The notes under the pieces are model-generated. The model had not been told where the DNA came from and made no database searches. It saw only the letters and a program-made list of their open reading frames with translations. The position numbers and the translations under genes were made by a program. A stretch of DNA of 64,000 bases from Aureliella sp046290675 (GTDB lineage Bacteria; Planctomycetota; Planctomycetia; Pirellulales; Pirellulaceae): NCBI GenBank assembly GCA_046290675.1, contig JBKAHA010000003.1, positions 62,001-126,000 on the forward strand, written 5' to 3'. Of this stretch, positions 7,749 to 16,356 are shown in pieces; within the stretch, counting starts at the first letter, position 1; the number at the start of each line of letters is the position of its first letter.

Positions 7749-9428
7749 CTACTCGTCTAAGAAGATGTAATCAGGCTGGAGACCGAGGTACCAAGCTTTC
7801 CAATACTCTATGGCTGCGACCCGAGCCGAATCTTTGGGGTCAACTTCGAGTTCGCCGCTGTTGAGTTTTCGGCTTAGTAATCGAAGGCTTTCCTCTGCAA
7901 TCATCGGAACGTATGGGTCGTCATCAGACAAAGCGTATATCAAGTCGGGGGCAACCCGCAGGTCATCCGAACGGCCGAGAAGTTTGGCAGCGATTCGCCG
8001 GGCTTTCCAGTCTTCACTGGACAGTAGCCGGGACAAGCGGGCGACTTGCTCTTTCCGCTGATCGGGATCTTTGGTGAGTTGCAAGTTTTCTGGCAACAAT
8101 CCGATCTGCACGCCGTCTGCCTCTTTGTCCTCGAGCATCGTCAGGAGGTTTTCTACCGAAGTCTCTTCGTCGCTGACGAGTTTGGTGCCGCGCATTCGTA
8201 CGCTCGATACATCAGTTGGCAGCGTACGGCCACCAAACGTCAGGCCTTCGTCGAGCTGACCAATAGCCTTTTGTGTGCTTCGAATCAGGAAGAGAATCGC
8301 AAGTGACGTATTGATCGAACGGGGGGTGACATCGACCTTGCGTTTTCCCCAGCCGCCGTCCTCATCTTGAAACTGGCTCAGTTCATCAACGCCTTGGTTG
8401 TACCAGGCGGGACTCTTTTCTTGGCGTTTGTTCACGATCTCAACAAAACTCTCGTATCGCTCTTGCGAGTATCGCCAGTAGTAATACCAGTAGGTCCCCG
8501 AAAACTGCGGGTTGCGATTCTGAAATCGAATCGCTGCATTGATCGTGTTGTCCGTGTCCGCTCGTGACATGGTGATTCCAGCGAGCCGTTTTCGTTCTTT
8601 GGCTTTGAGGTCAATTCGGACTAGGGCATCGGGAATGCCCTCTTCCAGATCCTTGGGCTTTTTCCGCACTCCATAAAAGCCAAGGACGTCACCACCGATG
8701 ATCAGTGCCCCGACCCCTGCCGTCGCAAGCGACTTGGATACTTTATCCTGTTGGACGGGGCGACCGTTTCCAAGCTTGCCCTGGTAACCCCAAGCACCGG
8801 ATGGGTCGACGGTGGCTTTGAGATATTGCAAAGTGTTTTCCACCATAGTCGGCGATACATCGATGCCGACTTCCTTCATTGTCCACAGAGCAAGCATCAC
8901 ATACTGGACCTGGGACGTGTCGCCCGTACCCCGACCGAGATAGCCAAAACCCCCGTGGTTCTTCTGGACTTTTTCAAAGAAGTACAAGACCTCATTCATC
9001 TGTGGTCGGTACTTCGCAGCATCGATGCTCGCGAGCAATACGGCCGCGATTGACACCTCGTACATCACTTTGCTTTCGCCGCCGTGGCGTGCCTTATTCA
9101 CGTTTCCGGCGAGCGCCGCGGCAGCGGCGATTCCGGACCGAACGAGCGGATGGTCCGGATTCCCCGTTGCTTTAAGAATGGTATAGCCCACAAGAATGGG
9201 TGAGCCACCGGCGTAGTCGCCTGCATTGGCAGCACCATCGTTGCGGTACTCGGTTTCAAGAAAGTTGATCCCTCGTGCGACAATCGCTTGCACCTTGGGA
9301 TGGTCTGGATAGTACTGCGCAGAGGCACTCTTGCTCAAACAAACAATTTGAGCTGCGAACATAAGCGAAATGAGAAAAGCCGCTTCAAATCGTTTGCGGA
9401 CCAACGAGCTGGGTTCTTTTCGGTTCAT
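7749..9428 (-). CDS. Secreted prenyltransferase/squalene-cyclase-fold protein with HEAT-like C-terminus
   Basis: A 559-residue exported protein. It carries the alpha/alpha-barrel repeats typical of the squalene cyclase/prenyltransferase fold (GGFGYLGRGTGDTSQVQYV and DEDGGWGKRKVDVTPRSINT). The C-terminal part has HEAT-like helices (AAKLLGRSDDLRVAPDLIYA). I chose the ATG at 9428 because it gives a clean signal peptide: RKRF, then AAFLISLMFAAQIVCL, then cleavage at ASA-Q. The frame stays open up to 9608, so upstream starts cannot be excluded. The cyclase DXDD acid motif is not obvious, so this is probably not a terpene cyclase. In planctomycetes such proteins are secreted and of unknown role. 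It heads the Exb/propeller cluster, 71 bp before the next gene. Confidence 0.85.
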   Translation of the reverse strand: MNRKEPSSLVRKRFEAAFLISLMFAAQIVCLSKSASAQYYPDHPKVQAIVARGINFLETEYRNDGAANAGDYAGGSPILVGYTILKATGNPDHPLVRSGIAAAAALAGNVNKARHGGESKVMYEVSIAAVLLASIDAAKYRPQMNEVLYFFEKVQKNHGGFGYLGRGTGDTSQVQYVMLALWTMKEVGIDVSPTMVENTLQYLKATVDPSGAWGYQGKLGNGRPVQQDKVSKSLATAGVGALIIGGDVLGFYGVRKKPKDLEEGIPDALVRIDLKAKERKRLAGITMSRADTDNTINAAIRFQNRNPQFSGTYWYYYWRYSQERYESFVEIVNKRQEKSPAWYNQGVDELSQFQDEDGGWGKRKVDVTPRSINTSLAILFLIRSTQKAIGQLDEGLTFGGRTLPTDVSSVRMRGTKLVSDEETSVENLLTMLEDKEADGVQIGLLPENLQLTKDPDQRKEQVARLSRLLSSEDWKARRIAAKLLGRSDDLRVAPDLIYALSDDDPYVPMIAEESLRLLSRKLNSGELEVDPKDSARVAAIEYWKAWYLGLQPDYIFLDE

Positions 9429-10030
9429 CGGTTTTGGTCTCGTTCGATCCATGCCTAGTGCTCGATTGATCCAACAGATATTCATTCGCTCACGGCGAAG
9501 CCAAAATGTCAGGAGTGCCAATTGCCATCGCGTAGGGCCCATCGCGTAGTGCTTTGAGCCTATGAGCTCGGCCCCAAGGTCTACCGCGGAGTGCTCGTCA
9601 AGAGACAAGTATGATGCGTCGACTGGTGATTTAGGCCATCTGTGATAACGAAAATCGGCTATCGACCGACAAGATTAGACATTTGATTATCGCCGACCGC
9701 ATCTAGAAATACAGAGAGTGCGCACATTTTTGCCGATGAGCGACGGTTGTCCCCTACCGATTAGGGGAGAAGTGAGCCCAGGCGCCCAAATTCGGATATT
9801 CGCAAGGATGCTCCGCTGTCGCCACTACTTCAATGCCGAACTAAAACCGATGATTGCAGAGGCAGGTTGAGAAGCTCGCTTGGGGTTGTGGCGATAAGTC
9901 TCTTTATTCCGGCAATTTGCGAGACTTGTTGCCAAGCGGATGGACTGATCCCGTTGACACCGCGGCGGAACAGAAATACGATCAATCCCGCTTCATGCGA
10001 GCATTGCTCGTGTGTGAGTGTAGGCAAGTT
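9429..10030. other. Intergenic region before tRNA-Phe
   Basis: Non-coding stretch between the minus-strand secreted protein gene and the plus-strand tRNA. A short hairpin (CCCCTA-ccgat-TAGGGG) lies at 9751-9767. The AT-rich piece at about 9640-9690 is the likeliest promoter area for the minus-strand cluster. No gene is seen here. Confidence 0.5.
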
Positions 10031-10103
10031 GGCCGGGTAGCTCAGTTGGTAGAGCAACGGATTGAAAATCCGTGTGTCGCCGGTTCGATCCCGGCCCCGG
10101 CCA
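10031..10103 (+). tRNA. tRNA-Phe (anticodon GAA)
   Basis: A complete 73-nt cloverleaf can be folded by eye. The acceptor stem is GGCCGGG/CCCGGCC. The D arm is GCTC/GAGC with loop AGTTGGTA. The anticodon stem is ACGGA/TCCGT with loop TTGAAAA, so the anticodon is GAA (10064-10066), reading Phe codons. The variable region is GTGTC, and the T arm is GCCGG/CCGGC with loop TTCGATC. The discriminator is A. The CCA end is not encoded (the next bases are CTT), so it must be added by the nucleotidyltransferase. Confidence 0.97.
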
Positions 10104-10379
10104 CTTCGCCCTCGCTCCTCTTCTACCGCTTTTCTTGCGGAAATTTTAGGCAGACCGCGACCACGGCTGAGAGAGCTCGGTTGCATCTATTCGACGGTGC
10201 GATTGGGTCCGAGCTTGAGCGAAGTGATTTTTCGTTTTGCAACCACTGGCTTGCCAGTAAACTGGTTGTCGATTGGGATTCTTTGCTCGTCGATGCTCGG
10301 GCTTGGGCCGGCGTTTCAAACGAGGGTTACGGTTTTTTTGCACTAATCCACCTGATTTGTCCTTCCAGGAAATCAGCTC

Positions 10380-12167
10380 TTGCGCCTACTTGTCTCCATG
10401 ATCGTTTTCTGGGCCGGTTGTTCGCTGTTGCTTGGCAGCGTCGGGCGCAACTGGCTGGAGCGTTCCTGGCTGAGCAGCGTTCAGCAAGTTTTTCTTCGGG
10501 ACGCCCATGCTGCACTTTCACTGGTGGAAGCCGCTGACTGGTCCGACTTAGGGTCGCAAAATCCAGAATCTACGACGACATGGCGACGCGTTCAGAGCAG
10601 CCTAGGACTGGGCCTACTGCCTGTTTCACCCCAGCAAGCTTCGAGCCCAATCTCGCCTGCGAAACTGGAATCCCTTGTCACTGGGTCTCGTGCTGGCGCA
10701 GTGCAACTGGCGCAAGAGGCAGAGTGGGTCCAATGGCAGGCATCCGCGGCCGGAATCGGCACTGTGTTTGTTGACTTGGCGCTCGACGGTCAGTTAGGCG
10801 ACGTCGGGGTGCTCAGGGTGTCACGGGATCTTCAAGCAAATCCCCTGTCTTGGATCTGGTGGGGGGCATGGGCGGCATTGAACTCAGTGGCTTTGGTGAT
10901 CGGCGTAGTTGCTTGGCGGAGACTTCGACAGCTTGGGAATGCTCGGGTGCGTTTGCTGAGGCCCTGGTTTAGTGCCATGGAAAACGAGCCCGATTCAGCG
11001 CAGTTACTCCCTCATGTCGAGCCGCAAGACTCTGATTTCTGCCTGCAGATGGATTCGATCGCTGATTCAATCAATCAACACTTTTCCGATCTGCGTAATG
11101 AAAATGAACGTAGCGAATTGGTTCTGGGGAATCTGCGAGAGGGGGTTCTTGCGGTCGATGATCGCTCCCAGATTCTGTTAGCAAACAGAGCGTTTCGCCG
11201 CTTGTTCCAACTGCCCGATTCCAACTTTCTTTACCGACCTTTTCTGGAAATGCTGCGAATTCCGGCGGTCACCAAATTGATTCAGCAGACGCTGCGGGAT
11301 CATAATCCGGCCGTTGATGAGATTGAGTTTGGCGACGAGCCACGGCACCTACGCGTGTTTTCGAGGCCTTTGCCTCTCAGTGAGGCTCGAATGGGGGCTG
11401 AAGATCGAGTTGGCGTACTCGTTACTGTTCGAGACCAGACTCTGATCAAGCGAGTCGATTTGATCAAACGCGACTTCGTTGCGAACGCCTCTCATGAATT
11501 GAAGACTCCGTTGGCGGCAATTCGAGCCTACGCTGAGACTCTCGAAATGGGGGCTTTGGAGGACGTGTCAGCCGCGAAAGGCTTCGTCAAGAACATCGTT
11601 GCTCAAGCCGACCGAATGGACGGGCTTGTCCAAGGCATGTTGCAGCTATCTAGGGTCGAAGTCGGAGCGGCCGTCAAGATTAAGAAGTTCGATGTCCTCG
11701 AAGCGGTGGGGCCCTGCATTGATGCGGCGCAAGCTTTGGCCCGAGGGAAAGGCATCCGCGTTGAGCTAGAGCAGGATCCCAATGAAATCTGGGTTGAGAG
11801 TGATCGCGACGGGTTACAGACAATCGTGAGTAACTTGCTCTCGAATGCCGTAAGATACACGCCTGAGGACGGGACAGTTCGGTCTGCTCTTTATGTTGAG
11901 AATGAAGCTCTGGTCATCGAAGTGGTCGACACAGGAATCGGTATGCGGAAAGAGGACCTGGACCGCGTATTCGAGCGATTTTACCGTGCAGAGAAAGATC
12001 GCTCGTCTGACACCGGGGGCACCGGGCTCGGTTTGGCGATTGTGAAGCACCTCGTTTCCGCGCTGAATGGCCAGGTTACCGCAGATAGCGAGCTTGGGGT
12101 GGGCAGCCGATTCCGAGTGGAATTGCCGTTGAAGTGGAGGTCCGAAATTGAGACCGCGGTGCGTTAG
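10380..12167 (+). CDS. phoR: Phosphate-regulon-type sensor histidine kinase
   Basis: A 595-residue membrane sensor kinase with PhoR layout. A TM helix (1-21), an extracytoplasmic loop of about 135 residues, and a second TM (about 157-180) precede a PAS domain (about 245-350). HisKA follows with the phospho-acceptor His372 (ANASHELKTPLAAIRAYAE). HATPase_c has an N-box around Asn489 (NLLSNAVRYTPEDG), a G1 box DTGIGM and a G2 box GGTGLGLAI. The start is TTG with AGGA nine bases upstream. E. coli PhoR lacks a large sensory loop. This one has a Bacillus-style loop. It is followed by phoU and phoB. Assignment to phosphate sensing rests on that context. Confidence 0.92.
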   Translation: MRLLVSMIVFWAGCSLLLGSVGRNWLERSWLSSVQQVFLRDAHAALSLVEAADWSDLGSQNPESTTTWRRVQSSLGLGLLPVSPQQASSPISPAKLESLVTGSRAGAVQLAQEAEWVQWQASAAGIGTVFVDLALDGQLGDVGVLRVSRDLQANPLSWIWWGAWAALNSVALVIGVVAWRRLRQLGNARVRLLRPWFSAMENEPDSAQLLPHVEPQDSDFCLQMDSIADSINQHFSDLRNENERSELVLGNLREGVLAVDDRSQILLANRAFRRLFQLPDSNFLYRPFLEMLRIPAVTKLIQQTLRDHNPAVDEIEFGDEPRHLRVFSRPLPLSEARMGAEDRVGVLVTVRDQTLIKRVDLIKRDFVANASHELKTPLAAIRAYAETLEMGALEDVSAAKGFVKNIVAQADRMDGLVQGMLQLSRVEVGAAVKIKKFDVLEAVGPCIDAAQALARGKGIRVELEQDPNEIWVESDRDGLQTIVSNLLSNAVRYTPEDGTVRSALYVENEALVIEVVDTGIGMRKEDLDRVFERFYRAEKDRSSDTGGTGLGLAIVKHLVSALNGQVTADSELGVGSRFRVELPLKWRSEIETAVR

Positions 12168-12462
12168 GCGGTTACGCAAGTTGGCTTCCCAAAGAGGTCG
12201 TTCCTCCCGTTTCCGAATGAACGCCCGTGGGCTGAACGGTGAAGACTTCATTGAATCTTTACCTGATGGGCTGCCGACATTTTTGGGTAGCCAAGACGAT
12301 AGAAGTATGAAGCTGCATGGGCCAAGCCAAACTCAGAGTGCGTCTTGGCTCAAAGCAACCCAGGCATCCGTTGCAGTGTCACGAACGAATGCGACGGTGA
12401 CTGGGCGTCTGAGCGAAGCCAATTGGAGGGGTGGACCCCTCCAATGCATTGGAGAGTGAATA
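12168..12462 (+). other. phoR-phoU intergenic leader
   Basis: Non-coding stretch between phoR and phoU. A plus-strand frame covering most of it shows no known feature and is not called. The 3' end carries the overlapping inverted repeats described separately, which include the phoU ribosome binding site. Confidence 0.5.
12422..12454 (+). promoter_or_regulatory. Two mutually exclusive hairpins over the phoU ribosome binding site
   Basis: ATTGGAGGGGT (12422-12432) and ACCCCTCCAAT (12435-12445) are perfect complements and would form a strong upstream stem. The 3' arm's CTCCAAT (12439-12445) is also perfectly complementary to ATTGGAG at 12448-12454, which contains the phoU Shine-Dalgarno GGAGAG (12451-12456). 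So one strand can pair either way. The upstream stem leaves the Shine-Dalgarno free, and the downstream stem (CTCCAA/TTGGAG, loop TGCA) hides it. The layout is that of a translational switch. A role is inferred, not shown. A DNA operator is the alternative. Confidence 0.55.
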
Positions 12463-13140
12463 TTGTCACGCCATCTCAAGGATGACCTCGAAGAAGCATA
12501 CCACCGCGTCCTAGCCTTGTCGGGGCAGGTCGAGGAGATGATCCAGAAGTCATTACGTGCCTTGATGAACCGTCAGCATGAAACTGCGGCGGAGGTCATC
12601 GCGCTGGACGAGCAAATCGATCGAATCGAAGTTCGCATTGAAGAAGAGTGTCTGAAGATGCTCGCGCTCCACCAGCCGGTAGCAGGTGATCTGCGTCGGC
12701 TGACGACGATGATGAAGGTGACCAATGATCTGGAGCGCATTGCGGACCTAGCTTGCAACGTCTCCGAGCGCGCGACCGATTTGATCGAGTACCCCCAGTT
12801 CCCGATTCCCGAACTCATTCGGGATATGTCGTCAGAAGCGACGGCAATGGTGCGCGAAAGCCTCGAGACGTTCATCAATCTTGATATCGAACAAGCCTAT
12901 CAAGTGATTTCCCGTGATGATGAAGTCGATGCCATCAATGTCGCGGTCATCACGGAACTAACGAAACTAATGCAAGGAAATCAGGAGTGGGTGGAGCCCG
13001 CTCTCTACTGTTTCTCTGCTTCACGCTGTATTGAGCAGATCGCAGATCATGCAGTCAATGTCGCAGAAGAAGTTATCTATATGGTGAATGGAGTCATTGT
13101 TCGACACCGCCACAATGATCCCAAGATTCGACCTCATTGA
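12463..13140 (+). CDS. phoU: Phosphate signalling complex protein PhoU
   Basis: A 225-residue all-helical protein of normal PhoU length with two tandem three-helix PhoU repeats. Each repeat has the conserved acidic metal-binding pattern (DEQIDRIEVRIEEECL in the first, DDEVDAINVAVITELT in the second). Each also has a characteristic segment (TNDLERIADLACNVSERA and CIEQIADHAVNVAEEVIYM). PhoU restrains PhoR when phosphate is plentiful. The start is TTG at 12463, with GGAGAG six bases upstream. The gene is placed between phoR and phoB, and its stop is 11 bp before the phoB ATG. No pst transporter genes are adjacent, which is unusual. Confidence 0.95.
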   Translation: MSRHLKDDLEEAYHRVLALSGQVEEMIQKSLRALMNRQHETAAEVIALDEQIDRIEVRIEEECLKMLALHQPVAGDLRRLTTMMKVTNDLERIADLACNVSERATDLIEYPQFPIPELIRDMSSEATAMVRESLETFINLDIEQAYQVISRDDEVDAINVAVITELTKLMQGNQEWVEPALYCFSASRCIEQIADHAVNVAEEVIYMVNGVIVRHRHNDPKIRPH

Positions 13141-13151
13141 TACAGAGTAGC

Positions 13152-13874
13152 ATGGCTAAAGCACGAGTTCTCATAGTCGAAGATGACCGTTCGCTATCGG
13201 ATATTCTTCTCTACAACTTAGAGCGTGAAGGCTTCAATGTATTTCGCGCTTTTGACGGTCGCGATGGGATTGAGCAGGCGAGGCTCAAGAAGCCTGATGT
13301 GGTCTTGCTAGATGTAATGCTGCCCTCGGTGAGTGGACTCGATGTATGCCGGCAATTACGGAAAATGAAGGAAACGAAGTCAGCTGGCATCCTGATGCTG
13401 ACGGCGAAGACGGAAGACCTCGATCAAGTTGGCGGTTTCGAAGCCGGGGCGGACGATTACGTTGTCAAGCCATATAGCATGCGGGTGCTTCTTCAGCGAA
13501 TCAATGCGTTGCTCCGGCGCAAGCAGGCTGACGATGCGAACCCTCAGGGAGATGTCCTGAAGTGCAACGGCGTCGAAATGGATCTTCGGAGATTTCAGGC
13601 GACGGTTAGTGGAAGCAAAATGGAATTGACGCGAAGCGAGTTCAAGTTGCTTGCCGCTCTACTCGCGAATCCAGGGCGTGCATTCGAACGCAGCGAGCTG
13701 ATCGAGTCAGCCCTCGGTGACGATACTCTGGTTTTGGAGCGTACGATTGACGTTCACGTCAGAGCGATTCGTCGCAAACTTGGTGACCGAGCCGAAGTTG
13801 TGGAAACGGTCCGTGGCGTTGGGTATCGGTTTCAAGAGCCTACCGGTGACAGTAACTCCCTTGAGTCTGATTGA
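13152..13874 (+). CDS. phoB: OmpR/PhoB family response regulator
   Basis: A 240-residue two-domain response regulator. The receiver domain has the acidic pair Asp11/Asp12, the phospho-acceptor Asp54 (VVLLDVMLPSVSG) and the conserved Lys in DDYVVKPYS. The C-terminal OmpR-type winged helix shows RTIDVHVRAIRRKLG and VETVRGVGYRF. An ATG at 13152 (MAKARVLIVEDD) was preferred over the upstream in-frame TTG at 13137, because homologues begin right at the first beta strand. The partner is the PhoR encoded upstream in the same operon. The gene is convergent with the glycosyltransferase gene that follows. Confidence 0.93.
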   Translation: MAKARVLIVEDDRSLSDILLYNLEREGFNVFRAFDGRDGIEQARLKKPDVVLLDVMLPSVSGLDVCRQLRKMKETKSAGILMLTAKTEDLDQVGGFEAGADDYVVKPYSMRVLLQRINALLRRKQADDANPQGDVLKCNGVEMDLRRFQATVSGSKMELTRSEFKLLAALLANPGRAFERSELIESALGDDTLVLERTIDVHVRAIRRKLGDRAEVVETVRGVGYRFQEPTGDSNSLESD

Positions 13875-13927
13875 TGCGGTCCAATCAATAAGTTCGAATC
13901 AAGCTGCGGTGTGAACTGCAGCGCTAA

Positions 13928-15055
13928 TTAGCTCGGCAGCTCGTCTAGGATCCGATCCCACTGCGGGCCTATCCTCTCCCACGAGAATTCGCTAGAGCGT
14001 TGTCGGGATAGCCGAGCGCGTTTGCTTCGAAGCTCGCTATCCGTTGCTAGTCGCAAAAGTTCTTCGGCCAGCGACTTGCCATCGTCCTGGTCTGCAATTG
14101 AGACGCACGGCTCGGGGTGATTGATCTGCTCGAGGGCCTTTGTGCTGTTGGTTGCGACCCCAGCCAATCCGTGAGCCATGGCTTCCAGCAGAGATACCGG
14201 GAAGCCCTCGTAGTCGCTCGGCAAGGCAAATAGGTCGGCGTTCTCATAGTAGCGTGAAGGCCTGTCGCACCAGCCGGTGAAGATGACGCGTGTTTGCTCC
14301 CTTGCACGCGTTCGAAGGTTGCTTTCTTCTGGGCCGCCGCCGACGAGGACTAGCTCCCATTCGGGCAGCTTCGCTTCGAGCTGTTTCCATGCATTGATCA
14401 GGCGGTCGACACGTTTTTCTGCGCTGAGTCGTCCGACGAAGAGGATCCGCTTTCGATCTGGGGTCAGGGTTTGCGGAAGCGGAGTGGCTCCCCGTGATGC
14501 TGCTTTACTTAAGTTGTCCAGATGCGGCGGAAGGGAAATGGAAGGGGGAATCACCCGAATTCGATCTGGAGAGATCAAAGCCGACATCCACTCCGCAATA
14601 TCCGGCGTGAGTACCGTGCAGCCATCGCAGTTTCTGTACGTACGTTGACGCCATTTTTCCCAAATCCGCCCCAAGTGTTGGCGGGCCGGGTTGCTATGTT
14701 CGGAAATCCACTTCGCAGCCCGGAGCCCGCCACTCGCCTGCAGGGCCACGATGTTGGTCCGATCGCAAAAACTAAGCATGAGATCGGGATCAATTTCCCG
14801 CAGTTTGGATCGCAAACGCTTTACACGGCGAAGATTCGAAACGAGGGCGTCGACTGGGCCGCGACTTTCGCGCAATAGGCCGAGAGAATGGCGTTGGATC
14901 TGAGCCGCTAGTTCGTATTGGTCCGAATCCACCTCGGACCAAGTGAGCAGGTGGACTTCGTGAAGCTCAGCCCAGCGAGACGCAAGTTGGCTTATCAGCC
15001 GCTCTGCACCGCCACCATGTAAAGCATGGATAACCAGAGCAACTTTACGACTCAT
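13928..15055 (-). CDS. Glycosyltransferase family 4 (GT-B) protein
   Basis: A 375-residue GT-B fold glycosyltransferase. The N-terminal domain opens with ALVIHALHGGGAERLISQLA, the Gly-rich acceptor-side loop common to GT4 enzymes. The C-terminal domain has KRILFVGRLSAEKRVDRLIN, the E-x7-E type nucleotide-sugar site (LPSDYEGFPVSLLEAMAHG) and ELVLVGGGPEE. The start at 15055 puts Met just before the first strand. An in-frame upstream start at 15082 adds nine unhelpful residues. It transfers an unknown sugar, probably in surface polysaccharide or lipopolysaccharide-like glycan assembly, as suggested by neighbouring glycan genes. Confidence 0.92.
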   Translation of the reverse strand: MSRKVALVIHALHGGGAERLISQLASRWAELHEVHLLTWSEVDSDQYELAAQIQRHSLGLLRESRGPVDALVSNLRRVKRLRSKLREIDPDLMLSFCDRTNIVALQASGGLRAAKWISEHSNPARQHLGRIWEKWRQRTYRNCDGCTVLTPDIAEWMSALISPDRIRVIPPSISLPPHLDNLSKAASRGATPLPQTLTPDRKRILFVGRLSAEKRVDRLINAWKQLEAKLPEWELVLVGGGPEESNLRTRAREQTRVIFTGWCDRPSRYYENADLFALPSDYEGFPVSLLEAMAHGLAGVATNSTKALEQINHPEPCVSIADQDDGKSLAEELLRLATDSELRSKRARLSRQRSSEFSWERIGPQWDRILDELPS

Positions 15056-15312
15056 AGGCCACCCTGTCGAAAGTGAGACCAAATTGGATTCATTGTGAAT
15101 GACTTACGGGACTGAATCTCACTCGGCGGAATGGTGTGCCAAGCAATTGGTAGCCTAGTTGTCTGCCAGGCACGCTTTGGACTCTACGAAAGAGCCATGG
15201 AAGACGTCCTGAACCTAATGCCATCCTTGCCGGTTGCCCTTAAACTGCGGTAATCCCATTCAAACTGCCGGTCGAACTGCAGCTTGGTTAGACGCTCCAG
15301 AAGATACATGTT

Positions 15313-16356
15313 ATGCCGGATTCAATTGCGACTGTCGATATTCCTTGCCCGCTGTGTGGCTCGGCGATGTCTCGTGTAGTCGCAAAAGCAATGGATCACA
15401 CCTATGGTGTTCCAGGGCAGTTTTCCGTCGTCCGCTGTGCCGACTGTGGGCATCTGTACCTCAACCCGCGGCCTTCTGATGGCAGTTTGCTGGATTGTTA
15501 TCCCGATGACTATGCGCCTTACTCGAATAACACCAGTGAGGTCGTAAGCCGGTCGTCACTGAACAGGGATGACCATAAGGGTAGCCATGGTGAGCCATCA
15601 GTTGAAGAGAAATCCCACGGGGGAATCCAACAGGGAGGGATCCGTGGCAGGGTTGGAAATTGGCTCCGATGGCTGTGGGATGAGCAGGCGATCGTGATCC
15701 CTGAGCCACCGCAGCCTGGTCAATCGAAAATGCTCGAACTCGGGTGTGCTCATGGAGGCTTTCTTGAAAATGCCCGTGAGCAAGGTTGGCGGGTTGAGGG
15801 CGTTGAACCGAATCCGCTGGCCGTTGCCGCCGCCCGCGAGCGAGGCTTGGTCGTTACCGAGGGGTTCTTAGATGACTTTGCCGGAACTCCAGAGTCGCTT
15901 GATTGGGTCGCGCTTTGGATGGTATTGGAGCACGTGCCCAACCCGACTGAAGTAACCGCAAAAATCGCTCGTCTGCTGAAGCCGGGAGGCGTCGTCACGC
16001 TCAGTATTCCCAACGCGTCGACCTGGGAACGGCTGTTGTTTGGGCGGCATTGGCTCGGTTACGACGTGCCTAGGCACCTTCAAGATTTTACGCCGACGAG
16101 TATCCGGCACCTATTGGAGTCGCACGGTTTCAGGCACGTGCGTATTCAGCACCAATCCAACACTCGCTATTGGTATGGAAGCATAGCTTGCTGGGGTCGA
16201 ACGACTTTTCCAAAGGCAAATTGGCCAGAACGCTGGATGGAGTATTTCCGTAACGAACCTCCGCGAAGCTGGGCTTGGCTCTTACTCCTACCTGGAAAGA
16301 TCAACGCGTTGCTCGAGCTTTCAGGCCGAATTACGGTAACCGCAACGAAACGCTAG
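15313..16356 (+). CDS. SAM-dependent methyltransferase with N-terminal zinc ribbon
   Basis: A 347-residue class I methyltransferase. The N-terminus has a four-cysteine zinc-binding module (Cys12, Cys15, Cys42, Cys45; IPCPLCGS and RCADCGHLYLNPRP), as in sugar C-methyltransferase-like families. The SAM site is MLELGCAHGGFLENARE, followed by acidic EGVEPNP and the motif WMVLEHVPNP. The C-terminus is hydrophobic and basic. It probably methylates a sugar or sugar nucleotide during glycan assembly, judging by the flanking glycosyltransferases and epimerase. It overlaps the stop of the next gene by 4 bp, in convergent orientation. Confidence 0.9.
   Translation: MPDSIATVDIPCPLCGSAMSRVVAKAMDHTYGVPGQFSVVRCADCGHLYLNPRPSDGSLLDCYPDDYAPYSNNTSEVVSRSSLNRDDHKGSHGEPSVEEKSHGGIQQGGIRGRVGNWLRWLWDEQAIVIPEPPQPGQSKMLELGCAHGGFLENAREQGWRVEGVEPNPLAVAAARERGLVVTEGFLDDFAGTPESLDWVALWMVLEHVPNPTEVTAKIARLLKPGGVVTLSIPNASTWERLLFGRHWLGYDVPRHLQDFTPTSIRHLLESHGFRHVRIQHQSNTRYWYGSIACWGRTTFPKANWPERWMEYFRNEPPRSWAWLLLLPGKINALLELSGRITVTATKR

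Noticed and set aside
7749..9428. Squalene-hopene cyclase
   Set aside because: Barrel repeats are present, but the DXDD catalytic motif and usual length are not evident.
10031..10103. tRNA-Phe as an attachment site for an integrated element
   Set aside because: No integrase gene or repeat of the tRNA 3' end was found nearby, so an island is not supported.
12148..12459. Plus-strand frame between phoR and phoU
   Set aside because: It has no domain, overlaps the phoR end and covers the palindromic phoU leader.
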